IMG/VR virus record: IMGVR_UViG_3300025121_000776
Span: 122,856 to 186,855 of that record
Direction: 5' to 3' (one strand)
Source of the DNA: a virus
Length of the DNA: 64,000 nucleotides
The first letter of the stretch is position 1, and the number at the start of each line of letters is the position of its first letter. Below, piece after piece: positions 34,932 through 44,061 of this stretch. The position numbers were made by a program, and so were the translations under genes. The notes beneath the pieces are model-generated. The model made no database searches. It was not told where the DNA came from and was given only the letters and a program-made list of their open reading frames with translations.

Positions 34932-35005
34932 AAATGAGTTGGGGGGATGAGGAAACTCTCCCCCTTTTTAAATAAAGTTTCTTTATATAAACAAACAATA
35001 AAATT

Positions 35006-35239
35006 ATGAATAATAGACTTAAAATCGGTGACGTTGTAAATTGGAAAGGCTCTTGGGGTACTGAACCCGAAGCAAAGGCTAAAGTTGAAAACATTGAAAT
35101 CTGTGCTCAAAACAGCAAAGATGGAAAAGAAGTAAAATCAGTTGCATGGGATACAATTACCAACGATAAAAGACGAGTAATTGTCACTCTTGATAATGGT
35201 CATTGGGCTTATGGAAATCAAATTTCTCCTATTAAATAA
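35006..35239 (+). CDS. SH3-like small protein (77 aa)
   Basis: LKIGDVVNWKGSWGTEPEAKAKVENIEICAQ... and VIVTLDNGHWAYGNQISPI fit an SH3-like beta barrel. Forms a two-gene unit with 35248. Confidence 0.6.
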   Translation: MNNRLKIGDVVNWKGSWGTEPEAKAKVENIEICAQNSKDGKEVKSVAWDTITNDKRRVIVTLDNGHWAYGNQISPIK

Positions 35240-35247
35240 AAACAATT

Positions 35248-35469
35248 ATGAAAAAATCATTCAGAAAATTCAAAGAAGGAACAGAAGTGAAAACTACAGT
35301 TTTTATGTCAACCGAAGATATTGGAGGAGATGAAAATATTGAAGTTAGTACAACTGGAATTGTATTTGCTGAACCAAGTGACAGCGAAGAATTGGTTGGA
35401 GTAAATATTAACGGCTCACTTAATTATCTTCCCCAATTTGTTTTAGAGGTTTCCTCAGAAGAAAAATAA
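35248..35469 (+). CDS. SH3-like small acidic protein (73 aa)
   Basis: FKEGTEVKTTVFMSTEDIGGDENIEVSTTGIVFAEPSDSEELVGVNI..., similar barrel pattern to its neighbour. 8 nt after 35239. Confidence 0.6.
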   Translation: MKKSFRKFKEGTEVKTTVFMSTEDIGGDENIEVSTTGIVFAEPSDSEELVGVNINGSLNYLPQFVLEVSSEEK

Positions 35470-35579
35470 ACAGAAAGAGAAACTCTCCCCCTTTTTTATA
35501 AAAGTTTCTTTATATAATTATAAAACTTCTTAAACAAAAATTCGTATAACATAGTATTAATCTTTAAATTTAAAAACTT

Positions 35580-36191
35580 ATGAAAAAATTAATTCTTTAT
35601 ATTTGTTTAATGATGATTTCGTTAAATATACTTTCACAAACTGATTCAATAATTTTTGCATCTATAACAGGAAATTATTCAATTAAGTGTAAGATAATTA
35701 GAGTGGGAAGTGATAGAATATATTATAAATATTATAATAATTCTGATACTTTAAAATATGGTATTGTAAAAAGTGGAACGGCATTTTTAAACACTATAAC
35801 TGAATATAAAAGTGATAATATTTGGCATATAGGAGCATTTATTGAAAAAGAACAAAATACAATAATTGTAAACAATATTTTATCAGATAATGCAAAATAT
35901 AATATTAAAACCGATACACTTCAAAGTATAATGCTAATAACATCTAAACTTGAAAATAAGTTGCAATGTATTCAATATAATCTTTTAAAATGCAATCAAA
36001 CATATACCACAGGTGTTGAATGTATAATAGTTGGAATATTATTTAACGTAATTGGAGGCATAGCTATGGTTTATGATGAATTGACGCCAGCTTATACATT
36101 AATGGGGACGGGTGGTATTTTAACAGTTATTGGGGGAATTACAATAATAAGTAGTCACAAATATATTGGAGAAGCAGGAAGTTGTAAGTAA
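35580..36191 (+). CDS. Exported or membrane protein with signal peptide (203 aa)
   Basis: MKKLILYICLMMISLNILSQ is a signal peptide; a beta-rich middle follows, then a Gly-rich hydrophobic hairpin (CIIVGILFNVIGGIAMVYDE...LMGTGGILTVIGGITII) as in small outer-surface or glycine-zipper proteins. Both an array promoter (35509) and class 2 motif (35543) lie upstream. Confidence 0.65.
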   Translation: MKKLILYICLMMISLNILSQTDSIIFASITGNYSIKCKIIRVGSDRIYYKYYNNSDTLKYGIVKSGTAFLNTITEYKSDNIWHIGAFIEKEQNTIIVNNILSDNAKYNIKTDTLQSIMLITSKLENKLQCIQYNLLKCNQTYTTGVECIIVGILFNVIGGIAMVYDELTPAYTLMGTGGILTVIGGITIISSHKYIGEAGSCK

Positions 36192-36343
36192 ATGGTAATC
36201 TATCCCCCAGTCAAAACTAAGAGGACTGCAGAATGAAGTTATTATTCAAATAGCTTGTTTTTTAGAGGGTAGTTGGGAAGGATAACTCTCCCCCTTTTCT
36301 TCTTAAGTTTCTTTATATAATCAAATAATAAATAATCAATATC

Positions 36344-36562
36344 ATGAAAAAATTAACATTCCAATTACAAGACTTAGACGGCGAAAGTATGGGATTACTT
36401 CAAACCGAAATGAGTTCCAGCATTATTCAAAAAGAGTGGACAGCCTACATTAATTCCGAAACCGATGATATGGGAATTGAAGAATTTATTACTCAAATGA
36501 AAGCTAAATATCCTAAGTTCATATTTAAACGTTTTTTTATTGACAAAGAGATTAGTGCATAA
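36344..36562 (+). CDS. Hypothetical protein (72 aa)
   Basis: MKKLTFQLQDLDGESMGLLQTEMSSSIIQKEWTAYINSETDDMGIEEFI..., alpha-beta. Promoter 36312. Confidence 0.6.
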   Translation: MKKLTFQLQDLDGESMGLLQTEMSSSIIQKEWTAYINSETDDMGIEEFITQMKAKYPKFIFKRFFIDKEISA

Positions 36563-36656
36563 ACAAACTTCTCCCCCAACTTCTCCCCAGCCAAAACTGT
36601 ATTAAAATATATAGATTTGGCGGGGTTTGTTTGTTGTAACTATCTAAATATCAATG

Positions 36657-36731
36657 TACTACGGAGGGGATTCGAACCCCCACTAACTTCGGTGAAAGCG
36701 AAGTGGCTTATTCCAATTTGCCAACCGTAGT
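36657..36731 (-). tRNA. tRNA-Glu (UUC)
   Basis: Cloverleaf: acceptor ACTACGG/CCGTAGT (7 bp), D arm GGC...GCC, anticodon stem CTTCG/CGAAG with loop CTTTCAC (anticodon TTC), T arm GGGGG-TTCGAAT-CCCCT. CCA is not encoded. GAA is a frequent Glu codon here, so it may support translation of the element. Confidence 0.92.
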
Positions 36732-36749
36732 ATGTAAAATGCAAAAAGG

Positions 36750-36775
36750 TGAGATACTTTTGTATCCCACCTCTT
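36750..36775 (-). terminator. Hairpin between the two tRNAs
   Basis: GGTGGGATAC/GTATCTCACC on the minus strand with a 4-nt loop, followed by TTTTTGC. Confidence 0.5.
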
Positions 36776-36910
36776 GGTTTAGCTCCGAATTAATTTTTAC
36801 ATAATCTTAGCAGGGACACAATTTCTCATGAACTCCTCGCTTTCCTCGATGTTAAAATTAACTCTCATTTCTTTTTATCTTTTTTTTGTAGTCGTAACTA
36901 CTTGATTTGT

Positions 36911-36984
36911 AGCGGGGGTGAGACTCGAACTCACGTTGTTCGGATTATGAGACCGAGCTGGAACCACCTCCAGACGACCCCGCA
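36911..36984 (-). tRNA. tRNA with CAU anticodon (Met or Ile)
   Basis: Six acceptor pairs GCGGGG/CCCCGC, D stem CTGG/CCAG, anticodon loop CTCATAA (CAT), T arm GTGAG-TTCGAGT-CTCAC. Two extra bases lie between acceptor and D stem and the first pair is T-T, so it is slightly irregular. CAT could be Met or, if modified, Ile. Confidence 0.75.
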
Positions 36985-37280
36985 ATATATTTTAAATAGT
37001 CAAATTTTTTTAAAAATCAAAAAACAGGGTAAAATTTTTAAAAGTTTGGTCTGGAAATTCTAAATTTTCGATGTAACTCTTAATGTCGCCACTGTTATTT
37101 TCTAACTTATACGCAAACTTATGACAAAAGTTTCAAAAAACCAAATGTTTTTTAATTTATTTTTATTTTACCTTTGTAATTGTTTAACTGTGACCCGATT
37201 CTTGATTTGCGAACTGCAAATCCCCCTTTTTCTTTCCAGTTTCTTTATATGTTTATATTAACCAATTAAATTTTATAATC
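36985..37280. other. Gene-free stretch between tRNA and next gene
   Basis: AT-rich leader region; a TACCTTTG (37170-37177 region) resembles the Bacteroidota -7 box but no good -33 TTG was found. The array promoter at 37244 lies at its end. Confidence 0.4.
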
Positions 37281-37631
37281 ATGGGAGCAAAAATTTTTAG
37301 TTTACCAAGTACTTTAAAAGTGCCAGAATATGATTTTAAAAATCCTGCACAATACCAAAAAGACGAAACAAAGTTTTTCGAAGATTTAAAAGCATTGCTT
37401 CTTAAACGAAAGAACGAAGAGGGCGTTGGAGAAATTATCAAATTTCAAGTTGCTGATAGTTATGCAGTTTACGCAGTAGCTTCAATGAAGCCTTTGGAAT
37501 TAATACATATTCCTATTATGGATGCTTGGGAATTTGAATACGCCCACCGTCTTACTGCAAAAGATGTAAAAGAAAAAATCAAAATTCAAAAAGCTTTAGA
37601 TAAATTGTTTACAAAAAAGGAGGAAAAATAA
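37281..37631 (+). CDS. Hypothetical protein, GAKI family (116 aa)
   Basis: MGAKIFSLPSTLKVPEYDFKNPAQYQKDETKFFEDLKALLLKRK..., partly similar to the 23937 product. Promoter 37244. Confidence 0.65.
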   Translation: MGAKIFSLPSTLKVPEYDFKNPAQYQKDETKFFEDLKALLLKRKNEEGVGEIIKFQVADSYAVYAVASMKPLELIHIPIMDAWEFEYAHRLTAKDVKEKIKIQKALDKLFTKKEEK

Positions 37632-37675
37632 TTCCCCCTTTTTTCACAAAGTTTCTTTATATAAACAAAAACATT

Positions 37676-37870
37676 ATGAAAGTAGCAAAATTAGTAACAG
37701 TATCATTGACAACAAGAGTTGTCGTAGAAGATAACGCAGATGATGAAACAATCATGGAAACTGCAAAGCCTCAGTTGGTGGATAAAATAATGAATGAATC
37801 TTTGGAAAATGTTGAAGTTATTATTGATGATACCACATTCCCATATGGCTCTTTTGAAGAAGAAAAATAA
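37676..37870 (+). CDS. Small acidic protein (64 aa)
   Basis: MKVAKLVTVSLTTRVVVEDNADDETIMETAKPQLVDKI..., one beta-alpha-beta unit. Two-gene unit with 37892; promoter 37656. Confidence 0.6.
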   Translation: MKVAKLVTVSLTTRVVVEDNADDETIMETAKPQLVDKIMNESLENVEVIIDDTTFPYGSFEEEK

Positions 37871-37891
37871 CCAACCTTAAATTTTATAATC

Positions 37892-38098
37892 ATGAAAAAC
37901 TCAGAAAAGAACCTGTTAGTAATTCAAAATTTCATTTTACACATTACGCACAGTTCAATTCCTTCAGATGGAATTGATGAAAACTTTAAGAAACAAATTA
38001 CGTTTACACCAGAAGAATTATATCAAATGGCTGATGAATATATTGAAGAAGACCACGTTGATGGTAAAGAAAATCCCGATGATGATAAAGAAGAATAA
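37892..38098 (+). CDS. Small acidic protein (68 aa)
   Basis: MKNSEKNLLVIQNFILHITHSSIPSDGIDENFKK... with an acidic tail (EEDHVDGKENPDDDKEE). Second gene of the 37676 unit. Confidence 0.6.
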   Translation: MKNSEKNLLVIQNFILHITHSSIPSDGIDENFKKQITFTPEELYQMADEYIEEDHVDGKENPDDDKEE

Positions 38099-38158
38099 AT
38101 TTCCCCCCTTTTTTAAAATAATTTCTTTATAAATTCGTAACCAAAAAACAATTTTATT

Positions 38159-38722
38159 ATGGCAGAAGAAAAATTAAAAAAATTAGCCCTAAAAATTACA
38201 TTAAAAAATGTAAAACAAGGCTTTGGACATGACCTCGCAGGTTTATACTGTGACGTTTTCATGGATGGTAAAAAAGTTTGTTATCTTAATGACGATGGAT
38301 GGGGAGGGGAAGTAGAAATCGCTTACGCATCCGATGATGCCCAAAAGAAATTTGAAAAATTTCTCGTTGATAACAAAGTAGCACAGCTTATGTTTGATGA
38401 TGGATGGGGATTTATGAAGTCAGTTGATAAAATTGATTTGCATACACAAGCAGAAAGTATTATTAATTTAGCTGTAAATGTTATTGAGCAAAATAAATTC
38501 CAAAAGAAAATTGAAAAAGAATGCTTAACAGGGATTGTGTTTGGAACTGATACAAGTTATAGAACAATTACTTATAAACTTCCCCTCAAAGCTATTATAA
38601 AAATTTATAAAACAAAGGGGATAGACGTAATTCAAAATGCTTATGATAGAGCGAAATCTGAACTTAAAGCAGGGGAAAGAATTTTTAATACAAACCTCGA
38701 AGAACTAGATATTAAATTATAA
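38159..38722 (+). CDS. Hypothetical protein (187 aa)
   Basis: KITLKNVKQGFGHDLAGLYCDVFMDGKKVCYLNDDGWGGEVEIAY...FDDGWGFM; two DDGWG motifs. I have seen the opening in uncharacterised mobile-element proteins. Promoter 38126. Confidence 0.65.
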   Translation: MAEEKLKKLALKITLKNVKQGFGHDLAGLYCDVFMDGKKVCYLNDDGWGGEVEIAYASDDAQKKFEKFLVDNKVAQLMFDDGWGFMKSVDKIDLHTQAESIINLAVNVIEQNKFQKKIEKECLTGIVFGTDTSYRTITYKLPLKAIIKIYKTKGIDVIQNAYDRAKSELKAGERIFNTNLEELDIKL

Positions 38723-38786
38723 AAAGGGGAACTCTCCCCCTTTTTTTATAAAGTTTCTTTATATAATAAATTAAAAACTTAAAATT

Positions 38787-39638
38787 ATGGGACAAAGACA
38801 TCAAATTTACATTCGTATAGTAAATCCTTTAAAGAACAAAAAACTTTCTGGTGAAATTGGAAATGAGAAAGACAAAAAAGAGGCTGAGCTTTATTTTGGT
38901 AAAGGCAAGTTTTCTATTATTCCTTTTCATCACCAGTGGTTGTATGGTACAACAGCTGTAGGAATGCTTGTAAAAATTTTAAAAGAGGCAAAAAGAGCCA
39001 AAGGAGACAACCACCCTTTCTCTCCAGAGCTTTCTGAAGTTCCTTATTCAGAAGAACGTAATAAACTAAGGGGATTTGGGTTAATAGAGCTTATTCAAGC
39101 TATGCTTTCTATTACAGATTTAGAAGTGTCTTTAATTGGTGGGCGTTTTAAATTAGAACACTTGACTTATATTGGTGATGAGCATTTTGATTATGAGAAA
39201 GAAAAAGTAGATACCCGAATGGTAAATCATCAACATTATTGTAATATGGGCGATAATAATGACGGTGTTATGATTGTTGACATTCCTTCAATGAAATACT
39301 GCTTCATGAATATTGATAAACAGGAAAAAAGAAAAGATGGTAGAGGTCGTTCAAATAAGTTGCCTCAACTTAAACCTGTAAGTGCTATGGATTATCAATT
39401 GGCTTACTATCCTGTGGTTGAAAAAGAATTATCAAAATTCTACCTTGAACAAAATAAAACTCCCCAAATTCTAAAAGAACATGCTTCAATGGCAAAACGT
39501 CTTGAAAAGATTGTAGGTAAATTTGATGTACTCTCCCTTGCAGAGGTTCAAGCAATTTTTCCTCGAACTTACAAGGCTTTTGAAAAAGAAAAAACAGAAG
39601 CAAATGCAAAAAAATTAGTAACTGGAATTAAAAAATAA
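38787..39638 (+). CDS. MGQRHQIY family protein (283 aa)
   Basis: Begins MGQRHQIYIRIVNP and has FHHQWLYGTTAVGMLVKIL, a signature of an uncharacterised family in Bacteroidota and phages. C-terminal helical part. Followed by ParB; separate promoters. Function unknown. Confidence 0.7.
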   Translation: MGQRHQIYIRIVNPLKNKKLSGEIGNEKDKKEAELYFGKGKFSIIPFHHQWLYGTTAVGMLVKILKEAKRAKGDNHPFSPELSEVPYSEERNKLRGFGLIELIQAMLSITDLEVSLIGGRFKLEHLTYIGDEHFDYEKEKVDTRMVNHQHYCNMGDNNDGVMIVDIPSMKYCFMNIDKQEKRKDGRGRSNKLPQLKPVSAMDYQLAYYPVVEKELSKFYLEQNKTPQILKEHASMAKRLEKIVGKFDVLSLAEVQAIFPRTYKAFEKEKTEANAKKLVTGIKK

Positions 39639-39710
39639 AGATAGGGGGAACTCTCCCCCTTTTTTTATATATTTTTCTTTATATGTTTAAATAATTAAAA
39701 CTTCATAAAA

Positions 39711-40529
39711 ATGGAAAAAATTAAAGCAGAACGACTAAAAAGAGCGGGGGAAGTAAACCTTGTACCCTTTGACCAAATTTTTATTAATGATTCAATAAAT
39801 AATGGTAGAATTGAATTTGGTGATATTGAAGAGTTGGCTATTAGCATAAGAGAAATTGGCCTTAAAATTCCTATCTTGGTTAAAAAAGTAAGAAACGAAG
39901 AAAGATATGCTGTAATGCAAGGTAAAAGAAGATTTAAAGCAATTTCACTACTTGTTTCACAGGAAGTAGATTTCCCTTTTGTTAAATGTATCGCCGCCCC
40001 AGTAACATATTCTCTTGAAAACAATTTGTTTGACCAAATTGTTATGAATGACGGAAAGCCTTATACTAATCTAGAACAAGGGATTGTATTTGCTCAATTG
40101 GTTGACAGAGGTTATTCTGTAACAGACATTTCTACAAAGACAGGAAAAAGTCAAACTCATATAACAAATTGCATTGAAATTTCAAGCTTGCCAAAAAAAG
40201 TAAGAGACCTTATTGTTGCTGGTTCAGTATCTGGTCTTACTGCAGTCGAACTTTCAAAAGTTGTTGATAATGAAGATGAACTTGTTGTTCAATTGGAAAA
40301 AGCGGTTGAAACAGCTCCTGTTGCCTCTGATGGAAAAAAGAAAAAGGTTACAAAGAAAAACATCAAACAACTTGCAAATGTATCTACTTTAAAGAAGCTG
40401 GAAGAAGTTAAAAAAATTATTGCAGAAGCTGAGGGAGTTGATGTAAATCTGGTAGCATTCTTTAATAAATTGGTTTCTCGACTTAAAGCAGGAGGAACAG
40501 TAGAAAATTTGGTAGAATTATTTAAATAG
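39711..40529 (+). CDS. ParB-like protein (272 aa)
   Basis: N-terminal ParB domain: VPFDQIFINDSINNGR, DIEELAISIREIGLKIPILVKK, YAVMQGKRRFKAISLL. Then an HTH region (TNLEQGIVFAQLVDRGYSVTDISTKTGKSQTHITNCIEISSLP). Next gene is a PAPS-reductase-like protein, a pairing known from IbrB/IbrA-type regulators and phages. It could be a DNA-binding partner or partition protein; no ParA is visible. Confidence 0.82.
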   Translation: MEKIKAERLKRAGEVNLVPFDQIFINDSINNGRIEFGDIEELAISIREIGLKIPILVKKVRNEERYAVMQGKRRFKAISLLVSQEVDFPFVKCIAAPVTYSLENNLFDQIVMNDGKPYTNLEQGIVFAQLVDRGYSVTDISTKTGKSQTHITNCIEISSLPKKVRDLIVAGSVSGLTAVELSKVVDNEDELVVQLEKAVETAPVASDGKKKKVTKKNIKQLANVSTLKKLEEVKKIIAEAEGVDVNLVAFFNKLVSRLKAGGTVENLVELFK

Positions 40530-40588
40530 AAAAAAAAAGGGGAACTCTCCCCCTTTTTTAAACTTTTTCTTTATAAATAAAAAAGACA

Positions 40589-41575
40589 ATGGAAAATTTA
40601 AACCTGAATTCATATGACCACATCATTGTGGCTTTCTCTGGGGGAAAAGATTCCGTTGCATCTTTTTTATATCTGTTAGACCATGGGGTTCCAAAAGATA
40701 AAATAGAGCTATGGCACCACTGTGTTGACGGCAAAGAGGGTTCTACTATGATGGACTGGGCTTGTACTGAAGATTATTGCAGAAAATTTGCACAGGCCTT
40801 TGGCGTAAAGATTTTCTTCTCTTGGAAAGAAGGGGGCTTTGAGCGGGAGATGCTCCGTCAGAATCAAAGAACAGCCCCAAATCATTTCGAATATTTAAAT
40901 GATGACAATATCATTGAATGCGGAGTTTCTGGAGGAGTGAATGGCCAAGAAAGCACAAGAAGAAAATTTCCTCAAGTCTCCCCAGATTTAAGAGTGAGAT
41001 GGTGCTCAGCTTATTTAAAAATTGATGTTTGTACAGCTGCAATTACGAACCAGTCCAGATTCATTGGAAAAAGAACACTGGTGGTGACAGGTGAAAGAGC
41101 TCAAGAAAGTAAAGCCCGCTCCAAATATAAAATATTCGAACCAGACAGAGCCGATAATAGAAACGGCAAAAGAATACAGCGCTTAGTTGACCACCTGCGT
41201 CCAGTGCACCAGTTCCTGGAACAGGATGTTTGGGATATGCTTAAAAAACATCTAGTTAATCCACATCCAGCATATAGATTGGGATGGGGACGCCTTTCCT
41301 GCATAGCATGCATTTTTGGTTCTAATAATCAATGGGCTTCTTTAAATAAATTGAATCCGCTGCAGGCTGAAAAAATTTCGAACTATGAAAATGAATTCGG
41401 CGTCACAATTAAAAGAAAACAAACAGTTCATGAATCTATAGCAAAAGGTACCCCTTATAAAATGGATTCTGAAACAATGAAACAAGGACTCTCTCTTGAG
41501 TACTATCAATCTATCATTGTTGATGAATGGACTCTCCCCAGTGGAGCTTTCGCTGAAAGTGATGGTCCTGTTTAA
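40589..41575 (+). CDS. PAPS reductase/adenine nucleotide alpha-hydrolase family protein (328 aa)
   Basis: PP-loop VAFSGGKDSVASFLYLLDHG at the start binds the nucleotide phosphates. Cys/His-rich segments WHHCVDGKEG, WACTEDYC and RLSCIACIFGS suggest a metal cluster. Close in type to IbrA and DndC-like proteins; could act in sulfur transfer or nucleotide/DNA modification. Codon use is a little less AT-rich than in its neighbours. Own promoter (40570). Confidence 0.8.
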   Translation: MENLNLNSYDHIIVAFSGGKDSVASFLYLLDHGVPKDKIELWHHCVDGKEGSTMMDWACTEDYCRKFAQAFGVKIFFSWKEGGFEREMLRQNQRTAPNHFEYLNDDNIIECGVSGGVNGQESTRRKFPQVSPDLRVRWCSAYLKIDVCTAAITNQSRFIGKRTLVVTGERAQESKARSKYKIFEPDRADNRNGKRIQRLVDHLRPVHQFLEQDVWDMLKKHLVNPHPAYRLGWGRLSCIACIFGSNNQWASLNKLNPLQAEKISNYENEFGVTIKRKQTVHESIAKGTPYKMDSETMKQGLSLEYYQSIIVDEWTLPSGAFAESDGPV

Positions 41576-41605
41576 AAGTTGTTCATAAAAATTTCTTTTA
41601 TATAG

Positions 41606-41635
41606 TTGTTAATTCAAAAATTATATTTACATTTG
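41606..41635 (+). promoter_or_regulatory. Consensus Bacteroidota promoter
   Basis: TTG (41606), exactly 19 nt, TACATTTG (41628-41635), 28 nt before the ATG at 41664. This gene lacks the array promoter, so host RNA polymerase probably reads it. Confidence 0.75.
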
Positions 41636-41663
41636 CCCACTAAAAACTTTTAAATATAAAAAT

Positions 41664-42461
41664 ATGAGTTACAAATTCACTGGATTTTTTAAATTAAACA
41701 AAAGGTTGGATGAAGCAACCTTTCTCTTTCTTAAAGACTTATCTTCTACACGTAGAATGTCAAGAAATGTGGACGCCGCATTTGGTGTCGAGGGGGAATT
41801 TTATGTTCATGGAAATGAATATGATTCTAATATAATTGATAGGAACAGCTCCCCAAAGACTCAACCTGGATTGCACTGTGACTGGGTTCCTACAAAAGAT
41901 TATACTGGAATTGAGTGGAATGGAACAGAAAAAACATATCAACCTGTTGAGTGGATTGAATATATCATAAGTAGAGTTCTCTCCCCAAGAGGCTATGTTC
42001 TTGATGGTGAAGTTGAATATTGGAATACTAATTATCATAATGACAGTAGCTATATAGAAATTTGTGATAACGTTGTTAATGGGAAAAGACTTATAACAGA
42101 TTATTCAATTAATAAACTTCTCCCCATTAGAGGAACATTTCTCCCCAAGTCGAAAAGTCTCCCTCGAATTAATAGAGTATCTACATCCAGGGGTGGAGCT
42201 TCAGTGGTAACAAAAACCCGCAAGCAAACTGTAAAAGAACAAAGAGAAGAACAAGAAAGAAAACTTCTTGCTCAAATACAATTACTCGAAGACCAGTTAA
42301 AAGAAAAAGATAAAGAAATTAAAAGAGTAGCTGCTGTGGCAGAATTTCCAAGAAAAAAACTTACTGTACAGGAAATTATGCTAGAGAAATTGAGAGGTGA
42401 TGCACAATTTGGGGGAACTCTGGATGACTTTAAAAAATTCTTAAAGAATCTATTGGATTAA
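41664..42461 (+). CDS. Conserved phage-type protein with coiled coil (265 aa)
   Basis: MSYKFTGFFKLNKRLDEATFLFLKDLSSTRRMSRNV...YEIE-like; blocks GVEGEFYVHG, GLHCDWVPTKDYTGIEWNGTEKTYQPVEWIEYII are typical of an uncharacterised phage family. Residues ~190-230 form a Gln/Glu/Lys coiled coil. Read from a host-type promoter. Confidence 0.7.
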   Translation: MSYKFTGFFKLNKRLDEATFLFLKDLSSTRRMSRNVDAAFGVEGEFYVHGNEYDSNIIDRNSSPKTQPGLHCDWVPTKDYTGIEWNGTEKTYQPVEWIEYIISRVLSPRGYVLDGEVEYWNTNYHNDSSYIEICDNVVNGKRLITDYSINKLLPIRGTFLPKSKSLPRINRVSTSRGGASVVTKTRKQTVKEQREEQERKLLAQIQLLEDQLKEKDKEIKRVAAVAEFPRKKLTVQEIMLEKLRGDAQFGGTLDDFKKFLKNLLD

Positions 42462-42526
42462 GCTTGGGAAATTTCCCCCTTTTTTCTGAAAGTTTCTTTA
42501 TAAGAATAGAACAAAATAAAAACAAA

Positions 42527-43147
42527 ATGGGAAAAATATTAAGTAAAAGTGCAACAACCGATTTAGAATTGGTTAAAGTAATTAAAACTGCAAAAGAAAG
42601 AGACGTAGAAAGAGCTTTTAATGAATTGTTTAAGAAATACCATGACTCAATGTTGTTTCATTTTAGAGGATTCATTAACGATGAAGAAGTAGCACAAGAA
42701 CTAGTTAATGAGGCTTTTGTAAAAGTAAGCAAAAAAATTTCCACATACCGCCCAGAAGATGGTGTATTCAGCACTTGGTTGTTTAAAATGACTAAGAACC
42801 TTTTCATTGACAGATTAAGAAAAAAGAGAGAAGAAGCAATTTCTCTTTCTGATTTAGCTATCTCTGACGGTGAAAATAATTTAATTGAGTACGACCTAAA
42901 AAGTGATGACAATACTCCAGAAGCAGAAATGCTTTTAGATGAAAGAAATGAAATGATTGGAAGAATCATTAATTCAATGAATAGACCTGTTCTTAAAAAG
43001 GTTATTAAATTGAGATATTTCGAGGGAATGTCATATGAAGAAATTACTAATGAAACTGGACTTCCAGAAGGAACTGTAAAAGCTTTTCTTTTTAGAGCAA
43101 GACAAGAACTTAAAAAGAAATTTAAACAAGCAAACATTAGATTATAA
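42527..43147 (+). CDS. ECF-type RNA polymerase sigma factor (206 aa)
   Basis: Sigma-70 family with region 2 (AFNELFKKYHDSMLFHF, DEEVAQELVNEAFVKVSKKI, GVFSTWLFKMTKNLFIDRLRKKR) and region 4 (LKKVIKLRYFEGMSYEEITNETGLPEGTVKAFLFRARQELKK). No regions 1 or 3, hence ECF group. ATG 42527 is chosen since the longer frame crosses its promoter. It carries the array promoter itself (17-nt spacing), so it may direct the array and its own gene; this is inference. Confidence 0.85.
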   Translation: MGKILSKSATTDLELVKVIKTAKERDVERAFNELFKKYHDSMLFHFRGFINDEEVAQELVNEAFVKVSKKISTYRPEDGVFSTWLFKMTKNLFIDRLRKKREEAISLSDLAISDGENNLIEYDLKSDDNTPEAEMLLDERNEMIGRIINSMNRPVLKKVIKLRYFEGMSYEEITNETGLPEGTVKAFLFRARQELKKKFKQANIRL

Positions 43148-43166
43148 TATCCTTGATATATGTTAG

Positions 43167-43200
43167 AAAATTTCCTATATTTATTTATAGGAAATTTTTT
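43167..43200 (+). terminator. Terminator after sigma factor
   Basis: Perfect 12-bp stem AAAATTTCCTAT/ATAGGAAATTTT, 8-nt loop, then T-run. Confidence 0.88.
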
Positions 43201-43211
43201 ATTTAATACAT

Positions 43212-43694
43212 ATGATAAATTTAACACCACAACAAAAAAAAGAGTATTTACTACAGAAATATGTAAAACGTGAATACAAGGTAGAAGACATTGACGCTTG
43301 TAAAAAATATGTTGTTTACTTTAATCCTTCCATCGAGAAGGTAAAAGAGTGGCAAATGATTTGTGTAACTTCTTCATTAGAAGAAGCTAGAAAAGAAATT
43401 GCATGGAAACTTCACAGTACTAAGTTTAATGATATGGATATTGTTTTAGACCACGATAAAAATTTCTCTACGTATCGTAATGAATTATTGAACGTTAACG
43501 AGCAAGGTTTGGTCTATGAGCCAACAGATAAAGATATTACTCATGATTATAATTCTTCTGGGAATATGTTACAAGTAATTGCAAATTCAGCTCCTCCAGC
43601 CAATAACAATGCGTATCGTGGATTAGCTTACTATACAAATTTTTCCATAGATTATAAGGGTTTTTACAAAATTGAAGAGATATTTGAAATATAA
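43212..43694 (+). CDS. Hypothetical protein (160 aa)
   Basis: MINLTPQQKKEYLLQKYVKREYKVEDIDACKKYVVYFNPSIEKVKEWQMICVTSSLEEARKEI..., alpha-beta. No array promoter; lies between the sigma-factor terminator and an RHH gene 4 nt downstream. Confidence 0.65.
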   Translation: MINLTPQQKKEYLLQKYVKREYKVEDIDACKKYVVYFNPSIEKVKEWQMICVTSSLEEARKEIAWKLHSTKFNDMDIVLDHDKNFSTYRNELLNVNEQGLVYEPTDKDITHDYNSSGNMLQVIANSAPPANNNAYRGLAYYTNFSIDYKGFYKIEEIFEI

Positions 43695-43698
43695 AATT

Positions 43699-43839
43699 AT
43701 GAAAGAAAAAAAAGAATACGACAAAATAACTATTACACTTCCACCAAGAATATTAAAAAAACTTGAGGAAGGTAATTATAATAGGTCTAAGCTTATAGAT
43801 GATTTGCTAACAAAATATTTCAAGGAAAACGAAAAATAA
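43699..43839 (+). CDS. Ribbon-helix-helix protein (46 aa)
   Basis: KITITLPPRILKKLEEGNYNRSKLIDDLLTKYF: beta strand then two helices, as in CopG/Arc DNA-binding proteins. Very close to residues 6-38 of the 51797 product, so the two derive from one gene. Confidence 0.75.
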   Translation: MKEKKEYDKITITLPPRILKKLEEGNYNRSKLIDDLLTKYFKENEK

Positions 43840-43902
43840 TTGCCACACTGGTCATGTTTTTATTTTTTTTCTCATATTTATAATAAACACAAATTATAAA
43901 TT

Positions 43903-44061
43903 ATGGGACGTAAAAAATTAACACCAGAAGAAAAGAGAGATAATCTCTCTATTTCCATTTCCAAACAGAATAATAAAAAATTCGAGGAACTTGGGATTAA
44001 AAACAAGTCAAAATTAATTGAATGGCTTTTGGATAATCATTTTGACAAATTTAAAGAATAA
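43903..44061 (+). CDS. Ribbon-helix-helix protein, MGRKK type (52 aa)
   Basis: MGRKKLTPEEKRDNLSISISKQNNKKFEELGIKNKSKLIEWLLDNHFD; parallels the 51533 gene. Directly abuts the endonuclease start, so it may regulate it. Confidence 0.75.
   Translation: MGRKKLTPEEKRDNLSISISKQNNKKFEELGIKNKSKLIEWLLDNHFDKFKE

Noticed and set aside
39711-40529. Partition locus parABS
   Set aside because: No ParA and no parS-like palindromes near; the PAPS-reductase neighbour points to another role.
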